64,000 nt of DNA from Plectrocnemia conspersa (Eukaryota > Arthropoda > Insecta > Trichoptera > Polycentropodidae): positions 186,001 to 250,000 of the forward strand of contig VTFK01000357.1 in assembly GCA_009617715.1 (NCBI GenBank), in the 5' to 3' direction. Below, in pieces: positions 32,624 through 45,265 of the stretch (positions are counted from its first letter, which is position 1; each line of letters begins with the position of its first letter). The translations under genes were made by a program, and so were the position numbers. The notes beneath the pieces were generated by a model, which was given only the letters and a program-made list of their open reading frames with translations, ran no database searches and was not told where the DNA came from.

Positions 32624-33955
32624 TTTTTTTTTTTTTTTTTATATTTATTTATTGTATTAACGTAATTCCGCATGAGTATAAAATTACTCATTCTACGGTT
32701 ACATTTTATTACAGTTTTATGTTAAATATGAAAAATAAAAACTTATACATTAGAAAGTATAATAAACATATTTAAACTCTTATCAAAATAATAAGTATAA
32801 CAAATTATAAGAATGTACATCCACATATACATACATTCATACATATGCATATATACATATAAATATACAAACATAAACATATACACACATTTTTTTTTTT
32901 TTTTTTAAAGTTCGATGAATTTTTTTAAAAAATATTTTCTTATTTCTTTAAAGTTATTTCTGGTTGATATTGGTAAATCATTATATGTTTTAAAAGCTAT
33001 ATAATTTAAAGAATTTGTTCCAAACTTTACTGAAAATGGTTGAGGGATGTGTAGATCATATGCAGATCTAATTTCATATTTGTGTTGTTCTTTTCTAATT
33101 TTAAATTTAGTATTTATAGTTGATTTTCCCTCTAACATTTTTTTTGTTATCATTATTAATTCATATTTTGGAAGGATAGTTATAGGTAAAATTTTTGTTT
33201 TCATATATATGTCTTTTGTGTGAGTATCAAACGGCAAATTCAATAAATTTTTTATGGCACTATTTTGAATCACCTGAAGTGATTTTATTTTAAATTTACT
33301 TGTAAACCCCCAGACGCAAGACATATATGTTAGATGACTATGAATGTGTGAAAAATAAATGCTTAATCTAGTTTTATATGATAAAATATTTTGAAACCTG
33401 TATAAAATTTTTGACATTGGTAAAAATTTTTTTATTATATAATCAATATGATTATAAAAATTTAAATTTTTATCTAACAGCAGACCTAAGAATCTTATAT
33501 TATCACTTTTTGTAATTAGAGAGTTATTTACATTAAGAGAAATATTAAAACCATCATTAAATATCATATAATTTGTTTTTTTTTCATTAATTGTTAATTT
33601 GTTTAATCTCATCCATTCATTAATATGGATCAAATCATTCTGCATGTTGTTTTGCATGTCTTTATATGTTTTAGAGTTATTTATTAACACTGTATCATCA
33701 GCATACAGTTGAATCCTTCCTGTAAGTTTACATAGAGTTAAATCATTTATGTACAAATTAAATAGTAATGGACCTAAAATAGAACCCTGTGGAATTCCAC
33801 ACTTGACCACCTCATATTCACTTTGTATACCATTTATTACTACTACTTGTTGTCTATTATTTAAATAGCTTCTTAATAAATTTAGTGTTGGTCCAACTAT
33901 TCCAATATGGTTTAATTTCTTTAATAATATGTTATGATCTACTGTATCAAAAGCT
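32624..33955 (-). mobile_element. LINE-B, 5'-truncated non-LTR retrotransposon inserted in repeat S
   Basis: Minus-strand element running from 33955 (truncated in the middle of the reverse transcriptase) to a poly(A) tail seen as T(17) at about 32624-32640. A second A-tract lies immediately after the stop codon (T-run at 32891-32906 on the + strand), followed by about 250 bases of (ACATATA)-rich 3' UTR. The two halves of repeat S on either side show where it landed. No clear target duplication is visible. It differs from LINE-A in protein sequence and in having a poly(A) tail rather than a hairpin plus (AATA)n. Confidence 0.85.
32905..33955 (-). pseudogene. LINE-B reverse transcriptase, C-terminal two thirds
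   Basis: The minus-strand frame is open from the truncation at about 33955 (AFDTVDHNILLKKLNHIG, motif A) through RSYLNNRQQVVVINGIQSE, IPQGSILGPLLFNLYINDL, IQLYADDTVLINNSK (YADD motif) and NEWMRLNKLTINEKKTNYMI. It continues with IRFLGLLLDKNLNFYNHI, KILYRFQNILSYKTRLSIYF and the C-terminal LTYMSCVWGF and KSLQVIQNSAIKNLLNLPF, to a stop after KFIEL at 32905. About 350 codons without a stop suggest a recent insertion. It lacks the endonuclease, the first RT motifs and any start codon, so it is dead on arrival. The clade (jockey/CR1-like) is unresolved. Confidence 0.88.
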
Positions 33956-33956
33956 T

Positions 33957-34080
33957 ATTTGCTCTCAACCGACGTTTTGACTTCAGATGTTGGGGTCATC
34001 ATCTTAATCGGTCTGGATCTTATTTCGGCCTACGCAGATTTTATAGCTGCGTCGTTTTTGACTTGATAGTGTAACTTGTT
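33957..34080. repeat. Repeat S, right half of split copy
   Basis: TTGCTCTCAACCGACGTTTT, GACTTCAGATGTTGG and CTACGCAGATTTTATAGCTG with GCGTCGTTTTTGACT match 3263-3365. It completes the copy begun at 32570. Confidence 0.65.
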
Positions 34081-35031
34081 ATTTTTGTTGGTTTGTTACT
34101 AAGGGAACAAGTGCATTATTTTTTTTTTAAATATTTGTGTTTATATGTGTATTCGTATGATTTTCAAGTGATAAATTAGAAAAAAATACTTTGAATCAAT
34201 AAAATCAATAGCCAAATAAAACCAGTCATTGTTATGGTTATTGCAATATAGTTATATACCATTTTTAATTGTTATTTGTAATTTTAAACAAGATATATAT
34301 GACCTTTATTTGTATCTATTGTTCACTTTATTTAAGTATATTGTAAAAAAAGTGGCAAATATTTCAAAAATAAAATCACAAAAAAAATAAATCTCAAAAA
34401 AATTTTGCAAAGAAATATTAGCCGTGTAATTTCACATATAACTGGAGTACTATTTTTGCAAAAAATAACTAAGTTATTGCTATTATTTTTTATCAATGTT
34501 ATGAACTAGTTTTATCGCACTTTGTCGATTTATGAAACCAAATTGATGGTTTAAAATTAGGTTTTTTTTTCGATTATGGATTTCAAACGTTTTAGTCATT
34601 TTTCGAATACTAGTAACACTATTGGCAGTAAACTAATTGGTCTCTTAGAAGCTACTTTTTCAAGTGCCTTTCTTGGTTTTGCGATCATTATTATTTCAGA
34701 TATTTTTTAAGACGTGGGAAAGTATTTAAGTATTAACATAGATACGTTCCACAGGAAAACGCATAAAAAAATCACTAGAAACACCTATAAAAATAAAGGA
34801 TACCTTCCATAATTTTCTAAAACTGCATAAAACTGAATCAACGAGTTAAAATATACAGAAAATTACATAATTTTTTTTATTAAATTTAAGAAAAATATAA
34901 TCTTAATATATTTTTTTTTAATTTATATATAATTTTTTTAAAAAAGTTGATCTTTATAACTATCATCGCTATATGAAAGTATTTGGCATAGGATGCGAAC
35001 TGATTCAAGACCACTTACTAGTACTAAGTAG
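34081..35031. other. AT-rich non-coding DNA
   Basis: No gene found. 34500-34700 contains AATTTTGCAAAG-like AT-rich DNA whose minus strand reads KKNRKPNFKPSIWFHKSTKC-like fragments; at most a faint LINE relic, not called. Confidence 0.25.
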
Positions 35032-35033
35032 TA

Positions 35034-35519
35034 TAGTCCGTCCAAGATGTTAACGCTCATCATCGTTGTGTTGGAAACAAGGGTATGCATGCATACATAT
35101 ACAGTTTTCCGCGAATTTTTTTACACTGATAGAACGTTACCAGTACTAAATCAGGGCTGTTTTAAATGTAGGGTGACCATACGTTGGAAATTGAATTAAA
35201 AATTATAATGTTATATTTCTATTTTAAATTATTGTCATGTTGTGTTATTTTGTAATCAATAGAACAATTGGTATTTTTTAAAAATATTATAATAAACAGA
35301 TATTATACACGGAGAGCGATTTCAAAACTGCTATCATGTTTTTGAGTTAAATATTTATATAAATAAATAAAATAAATAAGAAAGTGATATTTTACATTAT
35401 CTTCAATAAATTAAATTAAAATAGGAAAAAAATAATTTAACGTTAAATTTCACATGGTCACCCTATTATATTCTCTCACCAATACTGTTGCAATGAGCGT
35501 TCATATCTTGGACGGACTA
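35034..35519. mobile_element. TA-flanked MITE (outer element)
   Basis: Inverted repeats of about 27 bp (TAGTCCGTCCAAGATGTTAA and, on the other strand, TAGTCCGTCCAAGATATGAA, both continuing CGCTCAT) lie between TA dinucleotides (35032-35033, 35520-35521). This fits a Tc1/mariner-superfamily MITE of 486 bp. About 300 bp of it is a second element (35169-35464). It has no coding sequence. Confidence 0.75.
35169..35464. mobile_element. Inner MITE with TAGGGTGACCAT ends
   Basis: TAGGGTGACCAT at 35169 and ATGGTCACCCTA ending 35464 are perfect 12-bp inverted repeats of hAT-like style around an AT-rich core. I could not find a convincing 8-bp target duplication, so the superfamily is uncertain. It sits inside the outer MITE. 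Confidence 0.6.
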
Positions 35520-35529
35520 TACTTAATAT

Positions 35530-36838
35530 TTTAATAATTCTACAAATTTAGGTCAAGACATTATCGATTTTTTATTTCAAACTACATTAATTTGTATTAT
35601 CAGATTCTTCATGATAGTTATTATTATGTAACATAGTCCGAATTCATACAGATTAATTCCTACTGATTAGTAATTGATAATTTATAACAAATAACCAAGT
35701 TGAACGATGAAGAATAATTAAAATACATGTGAAAAATTTCACAAAGAATTTATAAGCCGTAGTTGCGTGTAATTATTACACAATAGTATGTTTTGAGGAG
35801 GAAGGCCTTTAAATAAAGAGCTTTGTGAATTCCTACATCGTAACGCTCGTTAACAAAGAATTTCTATAAGAATTATTCGGGTAAAAGCTCTTTCAGTTAT
35901 GTTAAATATTTTAAGTAATAACACATAGTATAACCGCTGCTAAATATAAATTCAATTAAATTTTCCCATGATCCGATGAAAGCATTTAATTAGTCTAAAA
36001 ATCACATTGCTCCATTATGCCGCCGCCAGACTTACGACTTTCAATGGAGAGTTTAAGGGATTTCTTTCAATGGGTAACAATAAAACTGAATTTTCAGTCA
36101 TGCATAGCCTCTTCGTAGAACTGTGCACTTCAGAATCGGATGTAACGAATGCAACCAGATGATAAAACGAAATCTTCTACGCGGATGGTTTTCGATATTT
36201 AAATGTGATTGGATATTTCAGATACCCCTCGGAAGGCTCAGAGTCTGAGCTAGATTGCGATCTTGTATTGAAAATAAATTAAATTAATAAATGTAATTGA
36301 AAATATTTGGATGGGAAATCCACATTTTAATAAATATAACATTAAGTCGAAAGTGTAATAATAAATATGTAACGTTTTTTATATATAAAAAATATTTTAA
36401 ATAATTGCCTCCAGCAGATATTCAGATTAAATTTAATTTTGAGAAGATAAGATATTTAGATTTAATACTGCTAAAATACATTCGACGCGAGTTAATGCAG
36501 TCCTAGTAATCAGAAACTTTCTTTGTGAGGGTGTTAACATAGTACGAAACAAATTAGAGGGTATGCGTTAAAAATAAAGTAGAAAAACATGGGACTCCCT
36601 ACTGTGCAGCATCTATATTTAATTAGGTGATTTTTGCCGAATTTGAGCTGATATGTAATACAAACATAAATAACTTTGTAGTCGTTTACTTCACGACATG
36701 AATTTGTTGAGTTCGTCTTTACTATTCTCTACGCCTCTTATACAATTGAAAAAATTACACGTCTTGATGAAATAAAAAAGCTACTTTAAATATGCACCTA
36801 ACCCAACCCTATTGCCACAACAAGTATTTTTTTTATTT
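35530..36838. other. Non-coding DNA with GC-richer islands
   Basis: Islands at 35755-35900 (CATCGTAACGCTCGTTAACA) and 36000-36250 (TATGCCGCCGCCAGACTTAC, CAATGGAGAGTTTAAGGG) are separated by AT-rich DNA. The 14-base word TAACGCTCGTTAAC recurs at 42766. No open frame of note; possible regulatory DNA. Confidence 0.3.
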
Positions 36839-36839
36839 A

Positions 36840-37160
36840 TACACGTGCTTTGAGGCTTAAATGTGTCTCGTGGCATGGTCGAAGGCTTCGTTGGTGGAGA
36901 GTGCGAGCTGTCGGCACTCTGTCACTGTCACTGAACAGACAACGCCGACAACGCACAGACAGCGGCGTTTCCCCGATACACCCATCTGTCACTATGCTAA
37001 TCTCTATCCGTTTCATTACGCCGTTTTTGCCAACGGATTTATTTGCCGCGGACTTTTGGATGCAACATAGTCATCTGTCACCGTATCGTTACATCAGCGC
37101 AACAGCAGATTCATTTCAATTAATTAACCTGTGTAACACATGGGTGTTAACTATGCTTTA
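36840..37160. other. GC-rich block, unassigned
   Basis: A sharply GC-rich block (GTCTCGTGGCATGGTCGAAG, GAGCTGTCGGCACTCTGTCA, GACAACGCCGACAACGCACA) with two overlapping open frames of 105 and 69 codons. Neither has a domain, start context or splice sites. TTTGCCGCGGACTTTTGGAT and AATTAATTAACC words would suit a regulatory element. It could also be part of an LTR. Confidence 0.25.
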
Positions 37161-37484
37161 TGGTTGATATTAATTAGCAATGTGTGCTATATTAGTCAAA
37201 AATAAGCATATAAAATAATATATTAATATATAATATAAATCACTATAAAAAACACAGATTGTATGGATATTTTGGGCATATATAGATCTAAGACAGTGGC
37301 TCTATGTAGGCTTAGTTTTTCTGTAGCAGCAGTAGTATTTGGTTTAGAAATAATTAATAATAAAAATTATTATATGGCAGTAATAGGGGAACGTGCATAG
37401 TAATTAGATTTAAAAAATAAATTATTAAAATTTTTAATGAGTTTGCTTTTGATCTGAACCAGTGGATTCAAAGAGAGAAGCGGC

Positions 37485-37899
37485 GGCATAGATGTCTCAG
37501 ATCAGTTGTCAGATTCTTACTGCTTGTGTTTCCGTATTACATAGCCCTATCGTGTAAGGTTTGTTATCCGCCTCTTTTTCGTAGGACGTGGCGAGTTGTT
37601 TTGGAAATTTTCCACCCAAAGCTATTGGCTGCTAGAGCATATAATGAACAGCTGTTTCAAATACAAATTAAATGCACGCGCTATTTTTTTACCGACATTT
37701 TTTAAAAAATTATGATTTATAGCGTGTACTTTGTGATTTAATCTGTTAAAAAAATTCTCATGGTGTCCCATTTTGCAAAAAAAAAAAAAAAAGTTGTATT
37801 AAAATGGTAAAACGCTTTATTACGTGTCAACCTAGCCTTTTAATGATTTAATAGCATGACTAAATCATTCTAATTGTGATTAAAATTGGTTTATTTGCT
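37485..37899 (+). repeat. Repeat K, copy 2
   Basis: Collinear with copy 1 at 17382-17827 with small indels, including an expanded A-run after TCCCATTTTGC. The flanking 27-base direct repeats of copy 1 are absent here. The left flank (TTTGCTTTTGATCTGAACC, 37443) resembles the end of repeat R. Confidence 0.7.
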
Positions 37900-38990
<1,091 letters not shown>

Positions 38991-38999
38991 AAATGACGT

Positions 39000-40280
39000 T
39001 ACAAAGCTTTTCTGTATGAAATACAATTAACTAAAAATTAATTTCATTTGCAGATACAATTGAATACAAATTCACTAAATACTATTTTTGCTGGAATTTG
39101 CATATTAAGAAAGAGTTAATAAAACTGAAAATTAAGTAAAGGCTTCGATTAATCAAAAATCAGAAATTTATGTTTTATATTTGATACTTAATTGTGGTGA
39201 TGAAAAGCACATCTAATTAAGTTAAATATACTGTAAATTAGTTTCAAGCAGAATCTTAAGTGACCATAGTATATTTTGATCAATTCAATTTAAACTTTTG
39301 CCTCTGGCAAAATCAACGGTGTGAGAAACAATATCAGGTCTATATTTACCTTGTTAGTTGTATTGGTTCGACTAATTGCGTGAAAATTGGGTTGTACTGG
39401 TGTAACACGACCGTGAACGACATTGTGGTCGTTCTTAATAGTTAAACTTCGACGTATGCAAACCTAGACTCCACAACTACTTACTAAGGCATCAAGCAAC
39501 CTAATTATATACACAAATAAAAAACATATAAAAGGTTAATCTATGTTATAACACTGTACAACTATTTCTTTTATAAAAATAAATTCTCGTTTTTTAGATG
39601 AAAAAACGCATTCTCCAATTAAAAACCGTAACTACAATACACGATAATTTAAAGAGTTAAAAAATCATTAATCATAAAAATTCATAATGCTATTTTGCGT
39701 AATAAAAATATTAAGTTCAAGCAATAATCCAAATTATAAAATATAATAGTATCAAAAAGGTAAAATAATTTTCAACCGACTCGTTTACCATTAACCCACT
39801 AAGCTAACCAACCAATGATCCATCACTCACTAATCTTACAATCAATTGGACGATCTGTATAATACTAAGTGGACGGTTACACACTATGAAAATTAATGTC
39901 GAATTCCTACCGCAAATTATTTTTCGCTTTTCCATGCAAACAATATATTTCATGCTCTCAATGCATTTTTTCATGAAAAAAATATTAACATACTATCACC
40001 GTTCTTGTTGATCAAATTAACGTAAAAAATACTTATTCATGTTTAAGTAATGTCTTTAAAGTTCAATTTAAGTTAAATTTTCCTCAAAGCCAAAGAAAAC
40101 TGGCTTCTGAACGAAATATCTGAGAAGATATATATATATATATCTTAGTTTTCATAGTAATGCATGTCCTTTTCTTTTTTAACCGGATTTTTTGTTTGTA
40201 TTTACAAAGCAAATTAAATCATTTGACTCTGATGTACAATTGGAGATAATATACATAGTCAATAAATATATAAGGTCAAT
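39000..40280. other. AT-rich non-coding DNA
   Basis: No gene. A perfect hairpin GAACGAC-ATTGTG-GTCGTTC at 39415-39434 and an AGATATATATATATATATCT palindrome near 40125-40144 are the only structures noted. Confidence 0.35.
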
Positions 40281-40284
40281 ACCG

Positions 40285-40484
40285 ATATATTTGTAAAAAA
40301 GTTATCTAATTTTGGATTTCATAAATCTAATTTAAAATTACACAAACCGATAAATATCAGATCGTCAAGTAGGAAAACTCATTTTCAAAACGATTTAATA
40401 TCCCTACTGGAGTACCGCAAGGATCAAACTTGAGTCCATTGATTGTTATATTGTTTAATAATGACATAGAAACAGCAATATAAC
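40285..40484 (+). pseudogene. LINE-A fragment (copy 4), reverse transcriptase remnant
   Basis: The + strand reads VKKLSNFGFHKSNLKL near 40292, matching VKKLSNFGFSEDLINLF of copy 1. After a frame change it reads PTGVPQGSNLSPLIVILFNN and DIETAI at 40402-40484, matching the VPQG block. It stops at the DIETAI point and gives way to TTTATTTATTTATATC. This 200-bp orphan piece has no 3' end and is clearly decayed. Confidence 0.75.
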
Positions 40485-40638
40485 GCTATTTATTTATTTA
40501 TATCTTTAACTTCTTCATAAAAATAAATACAGCCATTTATTTTTAACATATAATTAAGAGTTAAATTTATGATTTATAAAGCTTTGATTTGCCAAACTAT
40601 CACAGTGTAAGAAAAAACACAAATATTATGTATGACAT

Positions 40639-42152
40639 GGTGCGGTGACTTTTGCGCGCAGACATTAGCGCGCCGACATTATCGCGCAATTTATTATTTT
40701 TATATTTAATGAAAAAACAAAATACAATAGTTATAAACTTAAAACATTTATTCTGCAAAATTTAAACACATACATGAAAAAGGAATCATATAAACTATTT
40801 TTTTTTTTTAAATATATAAACATAACATGAAAAATTCTTATCTTATCATTATTGTGTCAACTCTACTTTCTCCAAATCACTTGCGTATTATATAAATAAT
40901 TGTTCACTTCAAAACTACCTGGCAAAAGATATTCTCGTGTATTTTCCATGAAAATCTAAATTGCTAACGATAAACAGTTTGAATATCATTGAAAATTTTA
41001 ATCGATAAAAAAATTATGGATGGGTTTTGTACAAGTACCAGTTAATCTTAAATATAATGTTATTTTGTCAGAAAAATGACTTGTAATTAAATGGTCAGAA
41101 TTTAAATCAAATTTTGGTAAAAATAAAAATCAATTTTCGGTCAGAATTTTATTAGCAAAATGGTCAGAATAGATATTAAATGGCCAGAATAAAAATAATA
41201 AAAAGTCAGAATAAAAATAATAAACGGTCAGAATAAAAATAATATACAGTCAGAATAAAAAAACACATGATCATAATAAAGTAACTTGCTGCCATAATCA
41301 CATATTTTACGCAGGGAACTTGAAGTTAACCTATTTAATTATCTCATTTCAATTGTGGTACTCACATATGCGTCTTCGCTTTTTGAACAGTTAGTCATAG
41401 ATTGGATGACGCTGGACAATTATAAGATATACCGAAATGAGAACAAATCGATACACTATCATTAAAAAAAAGGTTAGTTTGTTTGGTTCTACAGTGAAAG
41501 TCGGCGCGAGCGGTAGCGAGACGCCTCCCTTTTCTTATATAAATTTGTAATTATTAATAAATGAAAACCATGTTATAAAATGAATTTTGTTTTATTTTAT
41601 AACGTTACACTTTGATTATCATTCACCGTAGTGGTGGTCGTAGCGAAGGTCTAATAGTTGGTGTTGACAAGAGCTGTTGATTCAGCGTTGGCGCGTCAGA
41701 ACTGTCAAGATGTAAACGACAGACGCCGTTGAACAGTTGTACCAATCTTAAACGATAACACTATTGCCAACTGAAAAAATCGAATCTGACGATGTGTCAA
41801 CATAAATCTTACTATTTAATATTAATTCTGACCGATCTGATTTTAATTCTGACCAATTAATATAAATGATAACAATATAATATTTATTCTGACCATGTAA
41901 TCTTAATTCTGATCAACGTATTCTGACTAAAACCATGTTAAAATTCTGACCCGAAAAATATGAGCCCAGAAAAATTATCTTAGGTATGTAAATTTCTTTA
42001 AATAAGTAGTCAAAAATATAAAATAAACTTATTTTGCGCGCTAATGTCGGCGCGCTAACGTCGGGGTTGTACTGCGCGCTAATATCCCACGCGCTAACGT
42101 CGGCGCGTTAATGTCGGCGCGCTAAAGTCCCGCGCACTAATGTCGGGGTACC
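40639..42152 (+). mobile_element. Foldback-like element Y, copy 1
   Basis: A 1.5-kb element with long composite inverted ends. The outer about 60-100 bp of each end are degenerate repeats of GACATTAGCGCGCC. Next comes AT-rich DNA, then arrays of (T)GGTCAGAATAAAAATAAT units (41090-41270) on one side and their inverse ATTAATTCTGACC (41815-41960) on the other. The core (41480-41760) holds AAAGTCGGCGCGAGCGG, a TATATAAATT stretch and CAACTGAAAAAATCG. A candidate 5-bp duplication ATGAC flanks it (about 40632-40636, 42154-42158) but depends on the exact ends chosen. No protein is encoded. The inverted twin is at 56934-58438. Confidence 0.75.
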
Positions 42153-42159
42153 GATGACC

Positions 42160-42530
42160 AAAGATGCATGATTACATATTATTATTATAATATGTTTTAT
42201 AAAATATATATCATGGATTCTCACAATATTTAATCTATTTATATTAGAATACATATTTAAAGGTATTGATTGTTCATTAACAATTATGTGGATTTATAAT
42301 TTAGTTGATAATTAAACATTATCCTATTCCTTAACATAGAAAATGAAATCTGACTAAACTAACATTTTCTATCCTTTAATTAATAAGGAAACAACAAGGA
42401 ACGAGCATTATTTAATTAAATTATATTAACAACCTACACAACATTTAATTAATTTAAATCAGAGTTTATATAATCAAAATCAAAATAAACTTTTTGGCTT
42501 CATACACACAAAGCAATAATATGCTTTTTT
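42160..42530. other. AT-rich non-coding DNA
   Basis: Nothing recognised. Confidence 0.3.
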
Positions 42531-42539
42531 TTTCTTCGT

Positions 42540-42890
42540 TTGCGTTTATTATGTATGTATATATTTTTTCTTTGACCCCAATAGGACGAAGGCTCGCAAA
42601 AGGCACCCGATAATACGTAATTTCGCCAAGCTTTTAAGGTCTCTCTTAATTTCGGTATAATTAGGTAATTTTCCTCGACATGGACAAGGGACAGGCGCCG
42701 GGAGGAAATTGTTTTTAAATTTAATTTCCTATTGTGCAAGTACGCAACTGTTACATTTCCGCCATAACGCTCGTTAACTAAAGATTTAGGGCCAATTGTT
42801 GGCGACGGATGAAATATTAACCCGTATTTAGAGTACATCCCCCATCCCTTTTCGAAATTTAGCAGGGCGCACACCTTGCCGCTTATTTTT
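42540..42890. other. GC-richer non-coding island
   Basis: Contains TAGGACGAAGGCTCGCAAAA, GGGACAGGCGCCGGGAGGAA, TAACGCTCGTTAAC and GGCCAATTGTTGGCGACG. A 124-codon minus-strand frame crosses it, but its start lies in the island, its end is a Lys/Arg-rich AT stretch and no domain is seen. The composition resembles the other islands, so I read it as possible regulatory DNA. Confidence 0.3.
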
Positions 42891-42899
42891 TACCTTTTA

Positions 42900-44149
42900 A
42901 GAGGTGTGAGTGTATTAAAAATTTAATTGCGAGCCCTTAATTTAGTTGATTTATATCACCAAGATATTTTCATAGTCAAGGAAATGTATATTTTGTGTAC
43001 TGTTGATATGCAACAGAGAATATATAAATCAATATGCTTTAATTGAAATTAGCATATTGATATATTAACTGCTATTTTCCTGACTTACAATTATACTCAC
43101 AACTTAATTTAAATACTACATATTGTTCTTAATAAAATTACGCAAGTATAATCTAAAATATTTCGAATATATTATATATGTAAATCAAGTATACTATATA
43201 ATACATGAATATTTTCATTTGCCTTTGAGAAAAAATACGTCAAAAATATGTACACACAATAGACGTCGATTATTTATTATTCAGATTCGCGATACATCGT
43301 TTTAGAATTTTTCGAACATGAAAAATGACCATATATAATGCATATTGTTAGTACAAACAAAGAGATGAATGAGGTTCGAAAAAAGTCTGGCTTTGTCGTT
43401 AAAAATTGATGATAATGTTAGTACGTCAGTAAGTCGGGTAATCACACCGGGGTGACACAAAAGAATACTTTTTTAAAATCAATGTATACGCTATTGAAAA
43501 AGTGTAATTTATTTTTATTTTAAGAAATTTTAATGCTAAATATATAGTTACAATTATTAATGCAATATATTCAATTACACAATAGTTTCTAGTTACTTCA
43601 TTAAACCACAAGTAAAGTGAAATATGAATGTATAATAAGTTGATTATAATTGGGTAAATACGTTTATGCTGTAGCGTTTATATATGCTAAAATATGAAGG
43701 TTAATAATAATAATATGAATAATTTACTCTATGTAGTTTAATAAAAGCAATTTATATCTCAAAACTTTAAATAAATTTAATATAGGATCTTAAGTGAAAA
43801 TATATTTAAAAAAATCAAAGTAATTATAAGCAAAACAGCTATAAAATATACGACAATATTTACATTATAAATAGATTCTAACCCGGCTTTGCCTTAGATA
43901 GAATAACTCATCTTTTATTCATTATAATTAATTTTATTTATCCTGCCATAACAAATTTATTTCCATATTTATGCAATATTCTTCAGGTATTGCAGTAGCA
44001 CGTAATCAATCGGCAGGACGTTGCTGTTTAGTATAAAATAGCACAATTGATCTAGAAAAACAGGTGCAAATATCACATGGCTTCTGTTCCCTATTCGAGA
44101 GTAGTGATTATGAAAAATAGACTGACAGACATTTATTTTATGTTTTATA
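42900..44149. other. AT-rich non-coding DNA
   Basis: Nothing recognised. Confidence 0.3.
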
Positions 44150-44157
44150 GTATAACC

Positions 44158-45257
44158 CAGGGCTTCTTAAACTTTTTCATTCACGACCCCATTTATGATT
44201 GTGAGTTTCTTCGCTTATAAAATAAAGATATATACATATTTTGTGCTGATTTATTGATTAGGTAACAATATACATACATATAAAAAATATAGTTTTAGAA
44301 TTTGCTTAGAAACATACAAAAATATAAAATTAAAAATTGCACAAAAATTATCTTTTCACATTGCCACCAACGCTAGAGGAGTGAGAACCTCCTAACGATT
44401 TATTCAGACAACTGTCATTGGTCATGGTTATTGCGACCAATGAACCTAACCGATGCAAAAACGCAGGACGTCTTGCAATATTGAAAGTAGTTTTAGCATT
44501 AAGGCTTAGCCATGTTTTTATCGAATCACAAAAATACGGATTTATACATTTATTTTAAATATACATAATTAATTACTTTGCCAAGCTGCGAAAATTTTTT
44601 CCACAAATTAAAATTTCATTTAAAGAAAATATATATTATAAATATTGAATAATATTTTCGAAATTTTACTTACAAACTACTAAGCTGTGCACAATTTACA
44701 CTATATTTATTTTATGTATTATTGTATTTATTATAGTTACAAAAATTATATGCTTTATTTTTCATCAAAACTGCATTTTTTGCAATAACATAAATAAAAG
44801 AAAATATTGAGCAAAATATATCGTCGCTGGTATATATTCGAGCCCGGGTATTTTGGTCGTTTTAGTCCGTTCGAATATATTCGAGCGCAGTCGTTAAATG
44901 GTTAAGTATACAAAAATCGTTTTTTAATAAGACGAATGTGCTTTTTTTACTGCATATGCTGATCCCCGGCCAAGAACGGTCGGCGCAAACATGATACATA
45001 TGCATCATGATGGTGCCGGTGATGCCACATATGCATCACCGGCCACGAAAGTGTTAACAGCATCATAAGGCACATCGTTCAATTCTGGTGCTAATTTTTT
45101 TTGCTGAAAGGACCTCTCAATGAATAAGGCAGTGAGTAAAAGTTGTATGATCCTAATGGGCAGCTTGAAAAAATGATTTAAAACATTTTATTTCAATTAA
45201 TGTATTTAAATCTCGCGACCCCATTTGGAGTCGCAACCCATAGTTTAGGAAGCCCTG
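44158..45257. mobile_element. hAT-3, non-autonomous hAT element
   Basis: Inverted repeats CAGGGCTTCTTAAACT (44158) and AGTTTAGGAAGCCCTG (ending 45257), both followed inwards by CACGACCCCATTT-type words (TCACGACCCCATTTATG left; CGCGACCCCATTTGGAG right). The target duplication GTATAACC (44150-44157) / GTTTAACC (45258-45265) matches 7 of 8 and fits nnnTAnnn. There is no transposase. Inside at 44820-45060 is a GC-rich stretch with GATACATATGCATCATGATG and CACATATGCATCACCGGCC near-repeats. Confidence 0.85.
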
Positions 45258-45265
45258 GTTTAACC

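Noticed and set aside
34500..34700. Possible third LINE fragment on the minus strand
   Set aside because: Only a few residues resemble reverse transcriptase and the frame cannot be followed; too weak to call.
36850..37167. 105-codon + frame in GC-rich block
   Set aside because: Second frame over the same DNA is also open, showing that GC content rather than coding explains the length; no motif recognised.
42500..42874. 124-codon minus frame
   Set aside because: No domain, no splice or promoter context, ends in a low-complexity Lys/Arg stretch encoded by an A/T run. Treated as part of a GC island.
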